A stretch of DNA of 64,000 bases from Pseudanabaena galeata CCNP1313 (GTDB lineage Bacteria; Cyanobacteriota; Cyanobacteriia; Pseudanabaenales; Pseudanabaenaceae): positions 3,791,001 through 3,855,000 of the forward strand of contig NZ_CP112874.1 of NCBI RefSeq assembly GCF_029910235.1, written 5' to 3'. The notes under the pieces were generated by a model. The model was given only the letters and a program-made list of their open reading frames with translations. It had not been told where the DNA came from and did not search any database. The translations under genes and the position numbers were made by a program. Within the stretch, counting starts at the first letter, position 1. Each line of letters opens with the position of its first letter. This document shows positions 23,865 through 32,149 of the stretch, one piece after another.

Positions 23865-25622
23865 TTAGCCTATGGTATCAAATTGGCGAGAATGTAGCTG
23901 AGCATAACGTCCTGCTTTTTGCAGAAGTTCATCGTGGGTTCCTGATTCGACAATTTGACCTTGTTCTAAAACGATGATGCGATCGCTGTTTCTAATCGTC
24001 GCCAAGCGGTGAGCGATGATAAATACAGTACGTCCATTCATTAAGCGTTGTAATGCTTCTTGGACAAGGCTTTCTGATTCCGCATCTAGTGCAGAAGTTG
24101 CTTCATCGAGAATCAGGATTTTGGGATTATGGAGAACTGCCCTAGCGATGGAAATGCGTTGACGCTGACCACCAGAGAGATTAACTCCCCGTTCTCCTAC
24201 CCAAGTATCATAACCTTGGGGAAGTTCCATAATAAAGTCATGGGCATTGGCAATTCTGGCAGCTTGTTCCACAGATTCAGTATCGTAATCCTTCTGTCCA
24301 AAGGCAATATTAGAAGCAACGGTTCCAGAGAAGAGAATATTCTCTTGGGGAACGAGGGCTAGTTGTTGGCGGAGACTTTTGATTTGGACATCACGAATAT
24401 CGTAGCCATCAATTAAGATTTTGCCAGTCTTGACATCATTGAAGCGCATTAATAGATTCATCAGCGTTGATTTCCCTGCCCCTGATGCACCAACTAGGGC
24501 GATCGCTTCGCCTTTATTTGCCACGAGGTTAATATCTGTGAGAACAGGGCGATCGTTTTGATAATGGAAGCCGACGTTAATATATTCGACTTTGCCTGTG
24601 ACTTCAGGCAGAGCGATCGCGTTAGGCTTCTCCGTAACAACGGGTTGAATCTCGAAAATCTCGAAAATGCGATCAACAGAAGCTTCGGCTTGCTTGATTT
24701 CGTTATAGCTTCCAGTGGTATTTGCGATCGGGTCAATTAATAGTGCAACCCCTGCACCAAAGGCAACAAACTGTTCGGGAAGTAACCATTTATTAGAAAT
24801 TAGCCAACCTCCCAATAAAAACAAGAAGCAAATTCCTGCGGCTTCCAAAAAGCCAATTACAGGATATTGAATGGCGCGAACGCGATCGGCGGCATATTTG
24901 CGACGGCTATTTTGTTCTGATTCTTGTTTGAAACGCTCGACTTCGTAGGATTCTGTGGCAAAGGCACGGACGAGACGAATCCCGCTAAAAATTTCTGATA
25001 GTAAGGCGGCGAGATTGGAAACCTGATCTTGACTGCGACGGCTGAGGCTCAACATGCGATCGCCAAACCATGCAATTAACAAGGCAATTAGGGGCGCAAC
25101 GGCAAGCGTAGTCAGGGTTAAAATCCAGTTCAAATAAATCATGTACGCCAGTACAAAAATCAATTGCAATACTGACGGAATGAATTGATGGAAAAACTTG
25201 CCGATGACTTCACCAATGCGATCGATATCTTCAGTCAATCGATAGGATAAATCGCCAGTTCTCGACTCTGCGAAATAGTCAAGATCAAGGGTTTGCAAAT
25301 GGGAGTACACATCCACACGCAAATCTCTCGCCGCATTCAGCGCCGCTTGAGCCATCATTGAGTCCTGTCCGTACTGCCCCAAGCCCCGAAATACAAACAT
25401 AACTACGGTGAAAATAGCGATCTGAATAATCGCATTGACATCCCCCTTGCCTAACGCTTGAGCAACTCGCCCTAAAAGTTCAGCAAGCAGAGGCATTGTA
25501 CCGATAAAGACTAACGTGCATAAAAATGCTTTAGCTATGAGAAAACGTTGGGGATAGACGTAATCTCGCATCTGCCAGTAGGAAGAGCGCTTTGAAGATT
25601 TCCCTAAAGATCGTTGTTTCAA
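23865..25622 (-). CDS. ABC transporter, fused permease and ATPase (MsbA/exporter type)
   Basis: In this 585-residue protein residues 1-320 carry six transmembrane helices (FLIAKAFLCTLVFIGTMPLL; IPSVLQLIFVLAYMIYLNWI; GFLEAAGICFLFLLGGWLIS). The ATPase has Walker A (LVGASGAGKSTLMNLLMRF), the Q-loop (ALVPQENILFSGTV), the signature LSGGQRQRISIARA and Walker B (ILILDEATSALD). It is a homodimeric half-transporter of the lipid/drug exporter class. The substrate cannot be read from the sequence. It lies just upstream of the Rpn gene with a 32-bp gap. Confidence 0.92.
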   Translation of the reverse strand: MKQRSLGKSSKRSSYWQMRDYVYPQRFLIAKAFLCTLVFIGTMPLLAELLGRVAQALGKGDVNAIIQIAIFTVVMFVFRGLGQYGQDSMMAQAALNAARDLRVDVYSHLQTLDLDYFAESRTGDLSYRLTEDIDRIGEVIGKFFHQFIPSVLQLIFVLAYMIYLNWILTLTTLAVAPLIALLIAWFGDRMLSLSRRSQDQVSNLAALLSEIFSGIRLVRAFATESYEVERFKQESEQNSRRKYAADRVRAIQYPVIGFLEAAGICFLFLLGGWLISNKWLLPEQFVAFGAGVALLIDPIANTTGSYNEIKQAEASVDRIFEIFEIQPVVTEKPNAIALPEVTGKVEYINVGFHYQNDRPVLTDINLVANKGEAIALVGASGAGKSTLMNLLMRFNDVKTGKILIDGYDIRDVQIKSLRQQLALVPQENILFSGTVASNIAFGQKDYDTESVEQAARIANAHDFIMELPQGYDTWVGERGVNLSGGQRQRISIARAVLHNPKILILDEATSALDAESESLVQEALQRLMNGRTVFIIAHRLATIRNSDRIIVLEQGQIVESGTHDELLQKAGRYAQLHSRQFDTIG

Positions 25623-25735
25623 ACTCGTAGCTCAAATGTTTGCAATTCACCAAAGATAAGTTTCTCACTTTATCGCACCAACTCGCACCAACTCGCCGCG
25701 ATCGCATTGCCTATCATCGCTAAGGAATGAAAATT

Positions 25736-25796
25736 AATTAAAACCAAAATTTGTTGTGGCGGGCTTCGCCCGCCACAACAAATTTTGGTTTTAATT
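25736..25796. repeat. 29-bp perfect hairpin reaching into the RelE gene
   Basis: AATTAAAACCAAAATTTG begins the left arm (25736-25764), the loop is TTC and the right arm is 25768-25796. The apex is GCGGGC-TTC-GCCCGC. The relE-like stop codon (25795-25797) overlaps its outer end by two bases, so the hairpin sits exactly where the toxin gene stops. Confidence 0.8.
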
Positions 25797-26028
25797 ACAC
25801 AACAACTACAGTAATTTGAGCTTGCTCAATAGTATAAATTATGCGATATCGCTGTCCAACCGCACGGACGCTGTAATAACCATCTAGTTCACCTAGCAAT
25901 GGTTTACCTTGTATTTCAGGAGATTCTGCGAGTTTATCAATGCGATCGCTAATTTTTTGACGAATGCGGCGATCGTTAATCGCTAGCAATAATTTGAAGG
26001 CTGTAGGCTGAATGACGATGCGGTACAT
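25795..26028 (-). CDS. RelE/ParE-type toxin with shortened C-terminus
   Basis: In this 77-residue protein MYRIVIQPTAFKLLLAINDR, then KISDRIDKLAESPEIQGKPL and GYYSVRAVGQRYRIIYTI form a normal RelE core, with the central basic residues in place. The frame ends TVVVV and stops at once in the arm of the 29-bp hairpin. Family members normally continue about 8-12 residues with a conserved Arg and Tyr used in mRNA cleavage. The toxin may therefore be weakened or inactive. It is coupled directly to the antitoxin (stop and start adjoin at 26029/26028). Confidence 0.8.
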   Translation of the reverse strand: MYRIVIQPTAFKLLLAINDRRIRQKISDRIDKLAESPEIQGKPLLGELDGYYSVRAVGQRYRIIYTIEQAQITVVVV

Positions 26029-26298
26029 TTAGAGGTCTAAGTCCCGTTTAGCAGATTCCCAATCGAGACCTTGTACTGATTGAGCCTCAGTAATCCCTTG
26101 GCGTAAGTTAACCATAAGGCTAGAGTCTCCCAAAATTTCTAAGGTTTCGAGAATGGATTCGTAATGTTGCCATGTCATCACAGCTAAAACAGGCTTACCT
26201 CGGCGGGTAATAGCCAATGTTCCACCTTCTTTAACTAGTTTTTCAGGTAATGAAGTTAGTTCATGCCTTGCTTCGGTAATGGGAAGGTTGGATAGCAT
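26029..26298 (-). CDS. Phd/YefM-type antitoxin
   Basis: In this 89-residue protein the N-terminal fold ITEARHELTSLPEKLVKEGG, then LAITRRGKPVLAVMTWQHYE, is the Phd/YefM DNA-binding domain. The C-terminal segment (NLRQGITEAQSVQGLDWESA) is the toxin-binding tail. It precedes the RelE-like toxin in the typical antitoxin-first order. It probably represses its own promoter in the 26299-26341 gap. Confidence 0.88.
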   Translation of the reverse strand: MLSNLPITEARHELTSLPEKLVKEGGTLAITRRGKPVLAVMTWQHYESILETLEILGDSSLMVNLRQGITEAQSVQGLDWESAKRDLDL

Positions 26299-26341
26299 TG
26301 TTTTTAGAGATCATCTGTACATCTAAGTGTACATCTAAAAT

Positions 26342-27199
26342 TTAGTCTGTGGGAATGAGGGCGAAGCTATTGGCAAATTGGTCAAATGCTGTGGGATTTG
26401 GGCTATTAGAAGCATTTTGAGCATCAGGTTGGTAATAGCTGACTGTGTAGATGAATTTATTGGCTTCCAGAGTTAATACTTTGACTTTCCAGCTTGTGGA
26501 ATTACTAGATGCAGCATCAGTCTCACCTCTAAATTTTTGGGTGAATTCCTTTTTCGAGCCAGACTTTGCCCCTTTGACTTTTGGATCAAAAGGAACTTCT
26601 TTTAAATCTGTGATGTTCTCAGCACTAGTAGAGGCGATCGCCTTATCAATTGGTTGTCTCGATATCACCGTATAGATTTGCTGTTTTTGTTGTAGTTGTT
26701 TCACTAAGTCATTTTTGTCTAGCCCCTTAGCAATATCTCGACTAGGCGTAAAAATTACCGTACTTGCACCAGAAGTTTCTAAACCGAGATCGATCGCTTG
26801 CCAATCGGCAGGATAGCGGAGGGTATAACCTGTACCTGTGTATTTTCCTGTTGTTTCGGGTTTAGCATCCTCAGAGCCACAAATCTCAATTTTGCTAGCA
26901 TCTTGATTGGTCTGCAAGGTGTAGCGCATATCTTCAGCAATTAGTTTGATTTCCAATCCTTCTTGAGTCGGAGCCGAGGTTTGACATAAATCGCTAATAT
27001 TTGCTAGCTGCGGTTTTTGAGACTCTGCCACGATCGCTACATTGGGCGACAGATTAAGCTGCGATCGCAAATAACTAATTGCTTTTTCAGTAGTTGGATT
27101 TGTCGTTGGTGGGGGAGAACTGGGTGAAGTATTTTGCTGACAGCTAACTATCCCAATCGCGATCGCGACAATTCCGATATAGGTTTGAAACTTTGGCAT
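26342..27199 (-). CDS. Secreted lipoprotein with PsbP-like fold (predicted)
   Basis: This 285-residue protein has a signal peptide with lipobox (IVAIAIGIVSC) followed by a Pro/Ser/Thr linker (SPSSPPPTTNPTTEKA). The C-terminal part (YTLRYPADWQAIDLG; VKVLTLEANKFIYTVSYY; FANSFALIPTD) has the pattern of PsbP/PsbP-like domains, including the 'Y-P-x-x-W' opening. The N-terminal 100 residues resemble no known domain I can name. It is probably anchored on the thylakoid or outer face of a membrane. Divergent from the MAPEG gene 35 bp away. Confidence 0.6.
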   Translation of the reverse strand: MPKFQTYIGIVAIAIGIVSCQQNTSPSSPPPTTNPTTEKAISYLRSQLNLSPNVAIVAESQKPQLANISDLCQTSAPTQEGLEIKLIAEDMRYTLQTNQDASKIEICGSEDAKPETTGKYTGTGYTLRYPADWQAIDLGLETSGASTVIFTPSRDIAKGLDKNDLVKQLQQKQQIYTVISRQPIDKAIASTSAENITDLKEVPFDPKVKGAKSGSKKEFTQKFRGETDAASSNSTSWKVKVLTLEANKFIYTVSYYQPDAQNASNSPNPTAFDQFANSFALIPTD

Positions 27200-27234
27200 A
27201 ACATAAAACGATATATCGCCACTATCTTAACTAA

Positions 27235-27642
27235 ATGGACATCAAAACACTCGTATTTCCTGCGATCGCCACGATCGGCGCATTGCTCGTTTACTTTGGC
27301 TTAGGTATCGGTGTGGGCGTAGCGCGAGTTAAATACAAAATTATGCCGCCCCAAACTACAGGCAATGAAGACTTTGAGCGAGTCTATCGCGCTCACCAAA
27401 ATACATTGGAGCAAATTGTAATTTTTCTGCCTGCCCTATGGCTATTCAGTATTTTTGTGAACCCAAATGTGGGGGCAATTTTAGGTGCTGTGTGGATTGT
27501 GGGACGCATCGCCTATGCATGGGGATACTATATTGAAGCCAGCAAACGCGCCGCAGGAAATGCGATCGCTTCTTTAGCAACCCTTGCTCTCATTTTTGGC
27601 ACACTTTTTAACCTTGTCCGTGGATTATTTTTTGAGCAGTAA
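27235..27642 (+). CDS. MAPEG-family membrane protein
   Basis: This 135-residue protein has four hydrophobic helices: FPAIATIGALLVYFGLGIGV, QIVIFLPALWLFSIFV, GAILGAVWIVGRIAYAWGYY and IASLATLALIFGTLFNLVRG. The loop sequence FERVYRAHQNTLEQI is the classical MAPEG signature (E-R-x-x-R-A-H-x-N). Members are glutathione transferase-like or leukotriene-C4-synthase-like enzymes. The stop codon is part of a palindrome (27638-27676). Confidence 0.85.
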   Translation: MDIKTLVFPAIATIGALLVYFGLGIGVGVARVKYKIMPPQTTGNEDFERVYRAHQNTLEQIVIFLPALWLFSIFVNPNVGAILGAVWIVGRIAYAWGYYIEASKRAAGNAIASLATLALIFGTLFNLVRGLFFEQ

Positions 27643-27676
27643 TGAAGAGTCGCGTGAAACGCGACTCTTCATTACT
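27638..27676 (+). terminator. 18-bp hairpin containing the MAPEG stop codon
   Basis: AGTAATGAAGAGTCGCGT with loop GAA and its complement to 27676. The stop codon TAA at 27640-27642 lies in the left arm. A second, shorter palindrome (AAGGGGCTTAAGCCCCTT) follows near 27698-27715. Confidence 0.75.
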
Positions 27677-27798
27677 TAGGCAATCGTTATCAGACAAGGG
27701 GCTTAAGCCCCTTGTTCCTATTGATGGATGGATAGAAAGAGTCTATAGGTGTCATAATCATTTGCGTATAAATACTCAGCGAAACTAACAATATCTAT

Positions 27799-28320
27799 AT
27801 GTCTAAACTTGTCGCGATCGCCGCGAGCTTATACTTTGTTACCCTTGCTTATTTCGGATTTGTCCCTGCTGCTTCGGCACATACACTCAACTATTCTCTA
27901 AATTCTGCGATCGCAACACCTATGGCAATTTTTTCTTTTTCTGGCACACGTCCTACAAATATCGGTGTAACCGATGGCAAACTCCTTGCTTGTCCCGATT
28001 CTCCCAACTGTGTCTCTAGCCAAAGCACCGACGCAGAACATAAGATCGCACCTTTAACTTACACAGGCGAACCTGCTAAGGCGTTAGCCGATCTTAAGGC
28101 GGTAATTGGAAATATGCCCCGCACCAAAATTATTACCGCCGAAGGTAACTATATTTACGCTGAATTTACTAGTGCTTTCATGGGTTATGTCGATGATGTT
28201 GAGTTTTACCTCAATACTGACAAAGGTATTATTGAGGTACGTTCAGCTTCTCGTCTAGGTAAGTCGGATCTTGGAGTCAACCGCGATCGCGTTGAAGCCA
28301 TTCGCGCTCAAATGGCTTAA
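27799..28320 (+). CDS. DUF1499 protein with signal peptide
   Basis: This 173-residue protein begins MSKLVAIAASLYFVTLAYFG, a signal peptide, and then SGTRPTNIGVTDGKLLACPD with SPNCVSSQSTDAEHKIAPLT, the classical DUF1499 region (C-P-x-S-P-N-C-V-S-S-Q). The end, VEFYLNTDKGIIEVRSASRL then GKSDLGVNRDRVEAIRAQM, is also typical. Members are thylakoid/periplasmic proteins of unknown role. It is a likely monocistronic gene. Confidence 0.85.
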   Translation: MSKLVAIAASLYFVTLAYFGFVPAASAHTLNYSLNSAIATPMAIFSFSGTRPTNIGVTDGKLLACPDSPNCVSSQSTDAEHKIAPLTYTGEPAKALADLKAVIGNMPRTKIITAEGNYIYAEFTSAFMGYVDDVEFYLNTDKGIIEVRSASRLGKSDLGVNRDRVEAIRAQMA

Positions 28321-28396
28321 TACAAAACAAAATGGCATAGCCATTTTGTTTTTAAACTTACTGGGTTTAGTTCTTAATTCACAAAAGTGTTGTAAA
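28321..28396. repeat. Family C composite element, reversed copy
   Basis: ACAAAATGGCATAGCCATTT is followed by ACTTACTGGGTTTAG and then CTTAATTCACAAAAGTGTTG. These are the same modules as in 52954-53056 but in opposite order and orientation. It lies at the stop of the DUF1499 gene and may help end transcription. Confidence 0.65.
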
Positions 28397-28446
28397 AAAG
28401 CAAAGAGAATGAAGGTGCAAAGCGCCATCATTCTCTTTGCTTTTTT
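28394..28446. terminator. 19-bp hairpin shared by the DUF1499 and coiled-coil genes
   Basis: AAAAAAGCAAAGAGAATGA and its complement enclose an inner stem around GTGCAAAGCGC. The right arm ends at the stop of the convergent coiled-coil gene (28445). It probably works in both directions. Confidence 0.7.
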
Positions 28447-28693
28447 AGCGACTTAAGAAAAATTCTGTTAGAGCTTTGACCGCTGGGGACAAAATAACAA
28501 CGGCGGCGGCGCTGATAAGTCCAAATGCTAAGTTAACTAACTGAACCGATGACTTTTGATAGGCATCAATTCTAATATTTGCTTCTTTGATATCAAAATC
28601 AAGCTTGTCAAATTTCTTATCAAATTCTTTAAATCTTTTGTCAATTTCTTCAAAACTGCGTAATACTTGCTGTTGAAAATCTTCTTGTGACAT
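28445..28693 (-). CDS. Small coiled-coil protein with C-terminal membrane segment
   Basis: In this 82-residue protein MSQEDFQQQVLRSFEEIDKR then FKEFDKKFDKLDFDIKEANI form a heptad-type coiled coil. A hydrophobic tail (VNLAFGLISAAAVVILSP) would be a membrane anchor near the end. It resembles the small DUF-type coiled-coil proteins seen in many cyanobacteria. The start at 28693 is the only ATG that keeps the heptad pattern. Function unknown. Confidence 0.6.
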   Translation of the reverse strand: MSQEDFQQQVLRSFEEIDKRFKEFDKKFDKLDFDIKEANIRIDAYQKSSVQLVNLAFGLISAAAVVILSPAVKALTEFFLSR

Positions 28694-28933
28694 TATTTTT
28701 CCTTGGTTATCAGCATTGATACAATTATCATCGATCTAGACCAGTCTTGCCTTGCGGCTCGTTTGCTTTGGCAGGAATGGCTCCTTAATTTCTCATGATT
28801 CATTTAGAATTGCTATACCGCAAATAAACAATGCATATTACTCAATCGATACCATTGAGATTTATGATTGATATTGATAAAAAACCGTTATTTGATTATT
28901 TAACTAGCTTATTTACAAGCTCAAGGAAATCTT

Positions 28934-29260
28934 ATGGGAATCGCAGTTGGTTTGGTTGAGGTACTGGGGCATCCTCCCGCACTTTCCGTCGCTGACACAA
29001 TGGTCAAAGCCGCTAATGTAACTTTTGTGGGCTACGAAAAAGTAAGCGGCGCTCGCCTAACCATTATCATCCGTGGACCAGTTGGCGATGTCCAAAAAGC
29101 TGTCGCCGCAGGGGTGGAAGCAGCTAAACAAATTGAAGTCTTGAGTTCCAAAGACAAAGCTCTATTTTTGTCGGCTACTGTAATTCCCCGTCCCCATGCC
29201 AATGTCGAAGTGATCACCAAGACTATGCAATTTAGTGAAGCTATGGAGCAATTCCGTTAA
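28934..29260 (+). CDS. ccmK: Carboxysome shell hexamer protein, CcmK-type BMC domain
   Basis: In this 108-residue protein MGIAVGLVEVLGHPPALSVA, DTMVKAANVTFVGYEKV and IIRGPVGDVQKAVAAGVEAA define a single BMC domain, and VIPRPHANVE is the canonical C-terminal strand. CcmK hexamers tile the carboxysome shell and their central pore (around YEKVSGA) passes metabolites. Compared with CcmK1/2 there are several extra residues (SSKDKALF) before the last strand. It is a solitary gene followed by aroQ, like the satellite CcmK3-6 paralogues, not the main ccm operon; the paralogue number cannot be set from sequence alone. Confidence 0.88.
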   Translation: MGIAVGLVEVLGHPPALSVADTMVKAANVTFVGYEKVSGARLTIIIRGPVGDVQKAVAAGVEAAKQIEVLSSKDKALFLSATVIPRPHANVEVITKTMQFSEAMEQFR

Positions 29261-29303
29261 CAAGGAAAAGGGAAAAAGGAAAAAGGAAAAATATATTTAA
29301 AGA

Positions 29304-29738
29304 ATGAAAATTCTGGTTTTGCATGGACCCAACCTCAATATGCTTGGCTTGCGGGAGCCAGAGGTATATGGAAGCACCACATTAGCGCAAATTAACGATC
29401 GCCTAACTAAAGATGCAATGGAGTTAGGCGCAGAATTGAGCTTTTTGCAATCAAATCATGAGGGTGTGCTGATTGATAAAATTCATGCTGCTTTTCAGGT
29501 ACAGCAAGGAATCTTAATCAATCCTGGTGGGCTTACGCATACGAGCGTGGCGCTTAGAGATGCGATCGCCTCGGTGAATATTCCGACGGTAGAGGTGCAT
29601 CTTAGCAATATCCATAAACGCGAGGAATTTCGCCATCATTCATTTATTGCGCCGATCGCGATCGGGCAGATTTGTGGGTTTGGCGCTGAGAGCTATCGTT
29701 TAGGCTTACGTGCATTAGTTGCTTATTTAGATAACTAG
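29304..29738 (+). CDS. aroQ: Type II 3-dehydroquinate dehydratase
   Basis: This 144-residue protein starts [20 protein letters not shown], then [14 protein letters not shown] with the catalytic Tyr of the type II enzymes. Further motifs are [19 protein letters not shown] and [17 protein letters not shown], the latter containing the general-acid His. It dehydrates 3-dehydroquinate in the shikimate pathway. It lies 43 bp downstream of ccmK, perhaps co-transcribed; the functional link is unclear. Complete. Confidence 0.95.
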   Translation: MKILVLHGPNLNMLGLREPEVYGSTTLAQINDRLTKDAMELGAELSFLQSNHEGVLIDKIHAAFQVQQGILINPGGLTHTSVALRDAIASVNIPTVEVHLSNIHKREEFRHHSFIAPIAIGQICGFGAESYRLGLRALVAYLDN

Positions 29739-29802
29739 AGCAATTGCTAATCAAACCCCATCTCAGTAAAGGTTTTCTCCGTACCATATAGCAATTACCG
29801 AT

Positions 29803-29875
29803 CAAACGAACCACAAGAAAAAAATTGAAAGCGTTGCTTCGCAACGCTTTCAATTTTTTTCTTGTGGTTCGTTTG
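29803..29875. repeat. Family B palindrome, perfect 35-bp stem
   Basis: CAAACGAACCACAAG begins a 35-bp arm (29803-29837) with loop TTC and a perfectly complementary arm (29841-29875). The apex is AGCGTTGC-TTC-GCAACGCT. Related copies lie at 34255-34327, 49045-49118 and, degraded, 56236-56325. Confidence 0.85.
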
Positions 29876-29933
29876 AGTGCAAATTAAAAGTGTTTATCTG
29901 TGTATTTCCTGTCCCTGACTGATCGACATTGAT

Positions 29934-30134
29934 TTACTTCCCAATGCTAATAGTGTCTCTTGATTTTGACTGTTTCTGCAAGGTCTCAACCTGAGCCGCT
30001 AATTCCTTGTTACTTGCCAAAAGTAATCTCACCTCATCCAACAACTTCACCACATCAGGATCATCAGCGATCGCCTCAAAATCAATTACCGCCTGCTGAG
30101 GCTCGAAATCTGCACCCACGTTAATAGCTTTCAC
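29934..30134 (-). CDS. Small coiled-coil protein, uncertain
   Basis: A 66-codon frame with a GTG start. The second half (LLDEVRLLLASNKELAAQ, then VETLQKQSKSRD) has a heptad pattern suggesting a coiled coil. The N-terminal part, ADFEPQQAVIDFEAIADDP, is acidic. There is no recognised family and no clear ribosome-binding site. It may be real, as similar small coiled-coil genes are common in these genomes, but the evidence is weak. Confidence 0.35.
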   Translation of the reverse strand: MKAINVGADFEPQQAVIDFEAIADDPDVVKLLDEVRLLLASNKELAAQVETLQKQSKSRDTISIGK

Positions 30135-30175
30135 GATCTGTGTGTTGAGGTAGTTCAGTTTAATCTTCTAGCCAC

Positions 30176-30206
30176 AAGAAAAGCCCCGCAATGCGGGGCT
30201 TTTCTT
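30176..30206 (-). terminator. Terminator of the SH3 gene
   Basis: AAGAAAAGCCCCGC with loop AAT and its complement, a 14-bp stem. The T-run on the minus strand follows the stem, directly after the stop of the SH3 protein at 30206. Confidence 0.8.
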
Positions 30207-30649
30207 TAATCTTTAGTGATATTACCAGTTCTGACCCAACCTTCTTCTTTTGTACTTTCGTTTCTGACATATACCCATTCACGATCTGGGGTTTCTCTAA
30301 TTACAGCAACTCTGGTATTAAAGTCTGCACCACCAACATTACGCGCAGACTGATTGGGATCAGATCGAAATACTAGACCAATACTAGCGTTAACTTTACC
30401 TTGATATTTAGCCTCATTCTCTTTGGGCTTAGCTTTAACCGTTGGCTGAGGCATTGGCTGCACCTTAATAGCAGCGATCGGCGATTTTGGTGCAGGTACA
30501 GCTTTGAGATCATTAGTAAAAACAGGTCTTTGCGGACTCTTTCGGTAAGGCAAAATGATGTAATACCAGCCAACCGTCACTATTGAGGCAATTAGTCCCA
30601 GACTAAACGCTAAACTTACACTAGATTTTGCCGTTTCTGGAAATCTCAT
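30206..30649 (-). CDS. Membrane-anchored SH3-domain protein
   Basis: About 147 residues from the ATG at 30649; the longer frame to 30760 would start inside the hisZ terminator region. A membrane segment (SVSLAFSLGLIASIVTVGWY) is followed by a Pro/Lys-rich linker (PAPKSPIAAIKVQPMPQPTV) and a bacterial SH3 domain (GLVFRSDPNQSARNVGGADF, EWVYVRNESTKEEGWVR). Such domains bind peptidoglycan or proteins in the periplasm. No catalytic domain is present. Confidence 0.75.
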   Translation of the reverse strand: MRFPETAKSSVSLAFSLGLIASIVTVGWYYIILPYRKSPQRPVFTNDLKAVPAPKSPIAAIKVQPMPQPTVKAKPKENEAKYQGKVNASIGLVFRSDPNQSARNVGGADFNTRVAVIRETPDREWVYVRNESTKEEGWVRTGNITKD

Positions 30650-30733
30650 TATCAAATCACTAGCTAACCAAAATGGATGATTGGTTGAATAGATTACCTT
30701 AAGTTCTCCAAATTTAACAGAGATTTTTGAAGC

Positions 30734-30774
30734 AAAAAAAATAGAGGGAATGCTGAGCATCCCCTCTATTTTTT
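30734..30774 (-). terminator. hisZ terminator
   Basis: AAAAAATAGAGGG and CCCTCTATTTTTT enclose AATGCTGAGCATC. It overlaps the stop of hisZ at 30773. Confidence 0.75.
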
Positions 30775-31972
30775 AAATTACAGTTTCTAAGCTAATTACT
30801 CCATCATCACTAACCCATGCAATCTGAGAAATACCCCGCGATCGCGCATGGTCACGGACAGCATCCTCAGCCCGAAATTCTAGCTCTAGTTCGATCGCCT
30901 CAATATTGGGATCTTGACGTAAAAGTGCAGCATGGGCAAAGGCTGCTTGCATTGCCTCGGCAGTTTTCGCAACCACTAGGCAATTCGAGGTGGTAAGAGT
31001 TTGAGGTAGCCGCGATTGCAGAGCTTGCTGTAAGTCTTCAAGATTAAGACAAAAGCCAATGCTGGGGTAGCTAACATTTTGGGGATGATAGACCCCAAGC
31101 AGGTGATCATAGCGTCCACCTTGAGCAACTACATAGTTATTACAAGCGACTTCAAAAACGATGCCTGTGTAATAGTCAAAGGTTTGCATAAAGCTAAGAT
31201 CAAGAATCAGGCGATCGCTTGAAGTCAGTCCTGTACTCTCCCATAGATCAATTAATGACTTGAGATAGTTAATTTCACCTGTTAATCCAGAAGTCCATGT
31301 ACTGCTCGACAAGCGACTCAAAACATCCTTTGGCTTACCGCGCAGGTCAATTAGTTCAAGAGCATAGCCCTTAACATCAGCAGGCAAGTCCATCTCTTGC
31401 AGCGCAATGCGATCAAGACTGGCTAAGCACTGCCGTACTTTGGCGCGATATTGCTCTGGCAGTAAATCTAGCAATGCACCCGTCAGTCTGGCATCACCGA
31501 GAATAATTTGCCAGTCTGGCAGTTCTAGGCGATCAAGACTCTCGGCTAAGAGCATCAAGATTTCACCATCGGCAAGCAATCCCGAAGCCCCCAATAGTTC
31601 TACACCAGCCTGAAAGGATTCCTCGGAAGTGTTATTGGCTCTGCGCCGAAATACATTGGCATGGTAATAAAGTCGCTGTGGACAGGTTGCCACATTCTGC
31701 CCCAAACGAGCAGCATAGGCTCTGGCGATCGAGGCAGTAAATTCGGGACGTAATCCTAAAATATCAATGCTGCTACTATGCAGTTGAATCACCGATTTGG
31801 GATCAACGGCTCCACCTGCGGTAAGCGATCGCAGATGTTCGACAGTGGGCGTAATGATGCGTTGATAACCCCACGACTGAAAAACTTGTTGAATGCGGCT
31901 CTCGATCCAACTCTTTTGAGCAACGTCTAGGGGAAGTAAGTCTTTTGCGCCAGTTGGCAGTTGATGCACCAT
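30773..31972 (-). CDS. hisZ: ATP phosphoribosyltransferase regulatory subunit HisZ
   Basis: This 399-residue protein is a HisS-like catalytic core without the anticodon domain: LPTGAKDLLPLDVAQKSWIE at the N-terminus, motif-2-like RLYYHANVFRRR, and VAQGGRYDHLLG near the end. It acts with the short HisG to start histidine biosynthesis. HisZ proteins lack the strict aminoacylation signature seen in HisS. Its terminator overlaps the stop codon, and two hairpins separate it from ftsH upstream. Confidence 0.88.
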   Translation of the reverse strand: MVHQLPTGAKDLLPLDVAQKSWIESRIQQVFQSWGYQRIITPTVEHLRSLTAGGAVDPKSVIQLHSSSIDILGLRPEFTASIARAYAARLGQNVATCPQRLYYHANVFRRRANNTSEESFQAGVELLGASGLLADGEILMLLAESLDRLELPDWQIILGDARLTGALLDLLPEQYRAKVRQCLASLDRIALQEMDLPADVKGYALELIDLRGKPKDVLSRLSSSTWTSGLTGEINYLKSLIDLWESTGLTSSDRLILDLSFMQTFDYYTGIVFEVACNNYVVAQGGRYDHLLGVYHPQNVSYPSIGFCLNLEDLQQALQSRLPQTLTTSNCLVVAKTAEAMQAAFAHAALLRQDPNIEAIELELEFRAEDAVRDHARSRGISQIAWVSDDGVISLETVI

Positions 31973-32051
31973 ACAATTCTCTCAGTCTTCGTCTTTTATC
32001 GTACCGTGAATCCTTGCCGATATTAGGCGATCGCCTTTTAAACACAAATCC

Positions 32052-32140
32052 AAGAATTAGGGGTGCGGCGCGAAGCGCCGCACCCCTAATTCTTGAACAG
32101 CCAATAAAAAAAGCCGTGCTTTGCACGGCTTTTTTTATTG
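32052..32140. terminator. Tandem hairpins between ftsH and hisZ
   Basis: A 20-bp-stem hairpin (32052-32071 / 32075-32094, loop GAA, apex GGCGC-GAA-GCGCC) is followed by an 18-bp-stem hairpin (32102-32119 / 32123-32140, loop TTT) with poly-A/poly-T shoulders. The second is a strong minus-strand terminator for ftsH. The first belongs to the widespread GCGAAGC class. Confidence 0.85.
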
Positions 32141-32149
32141 GGTTGAGTG

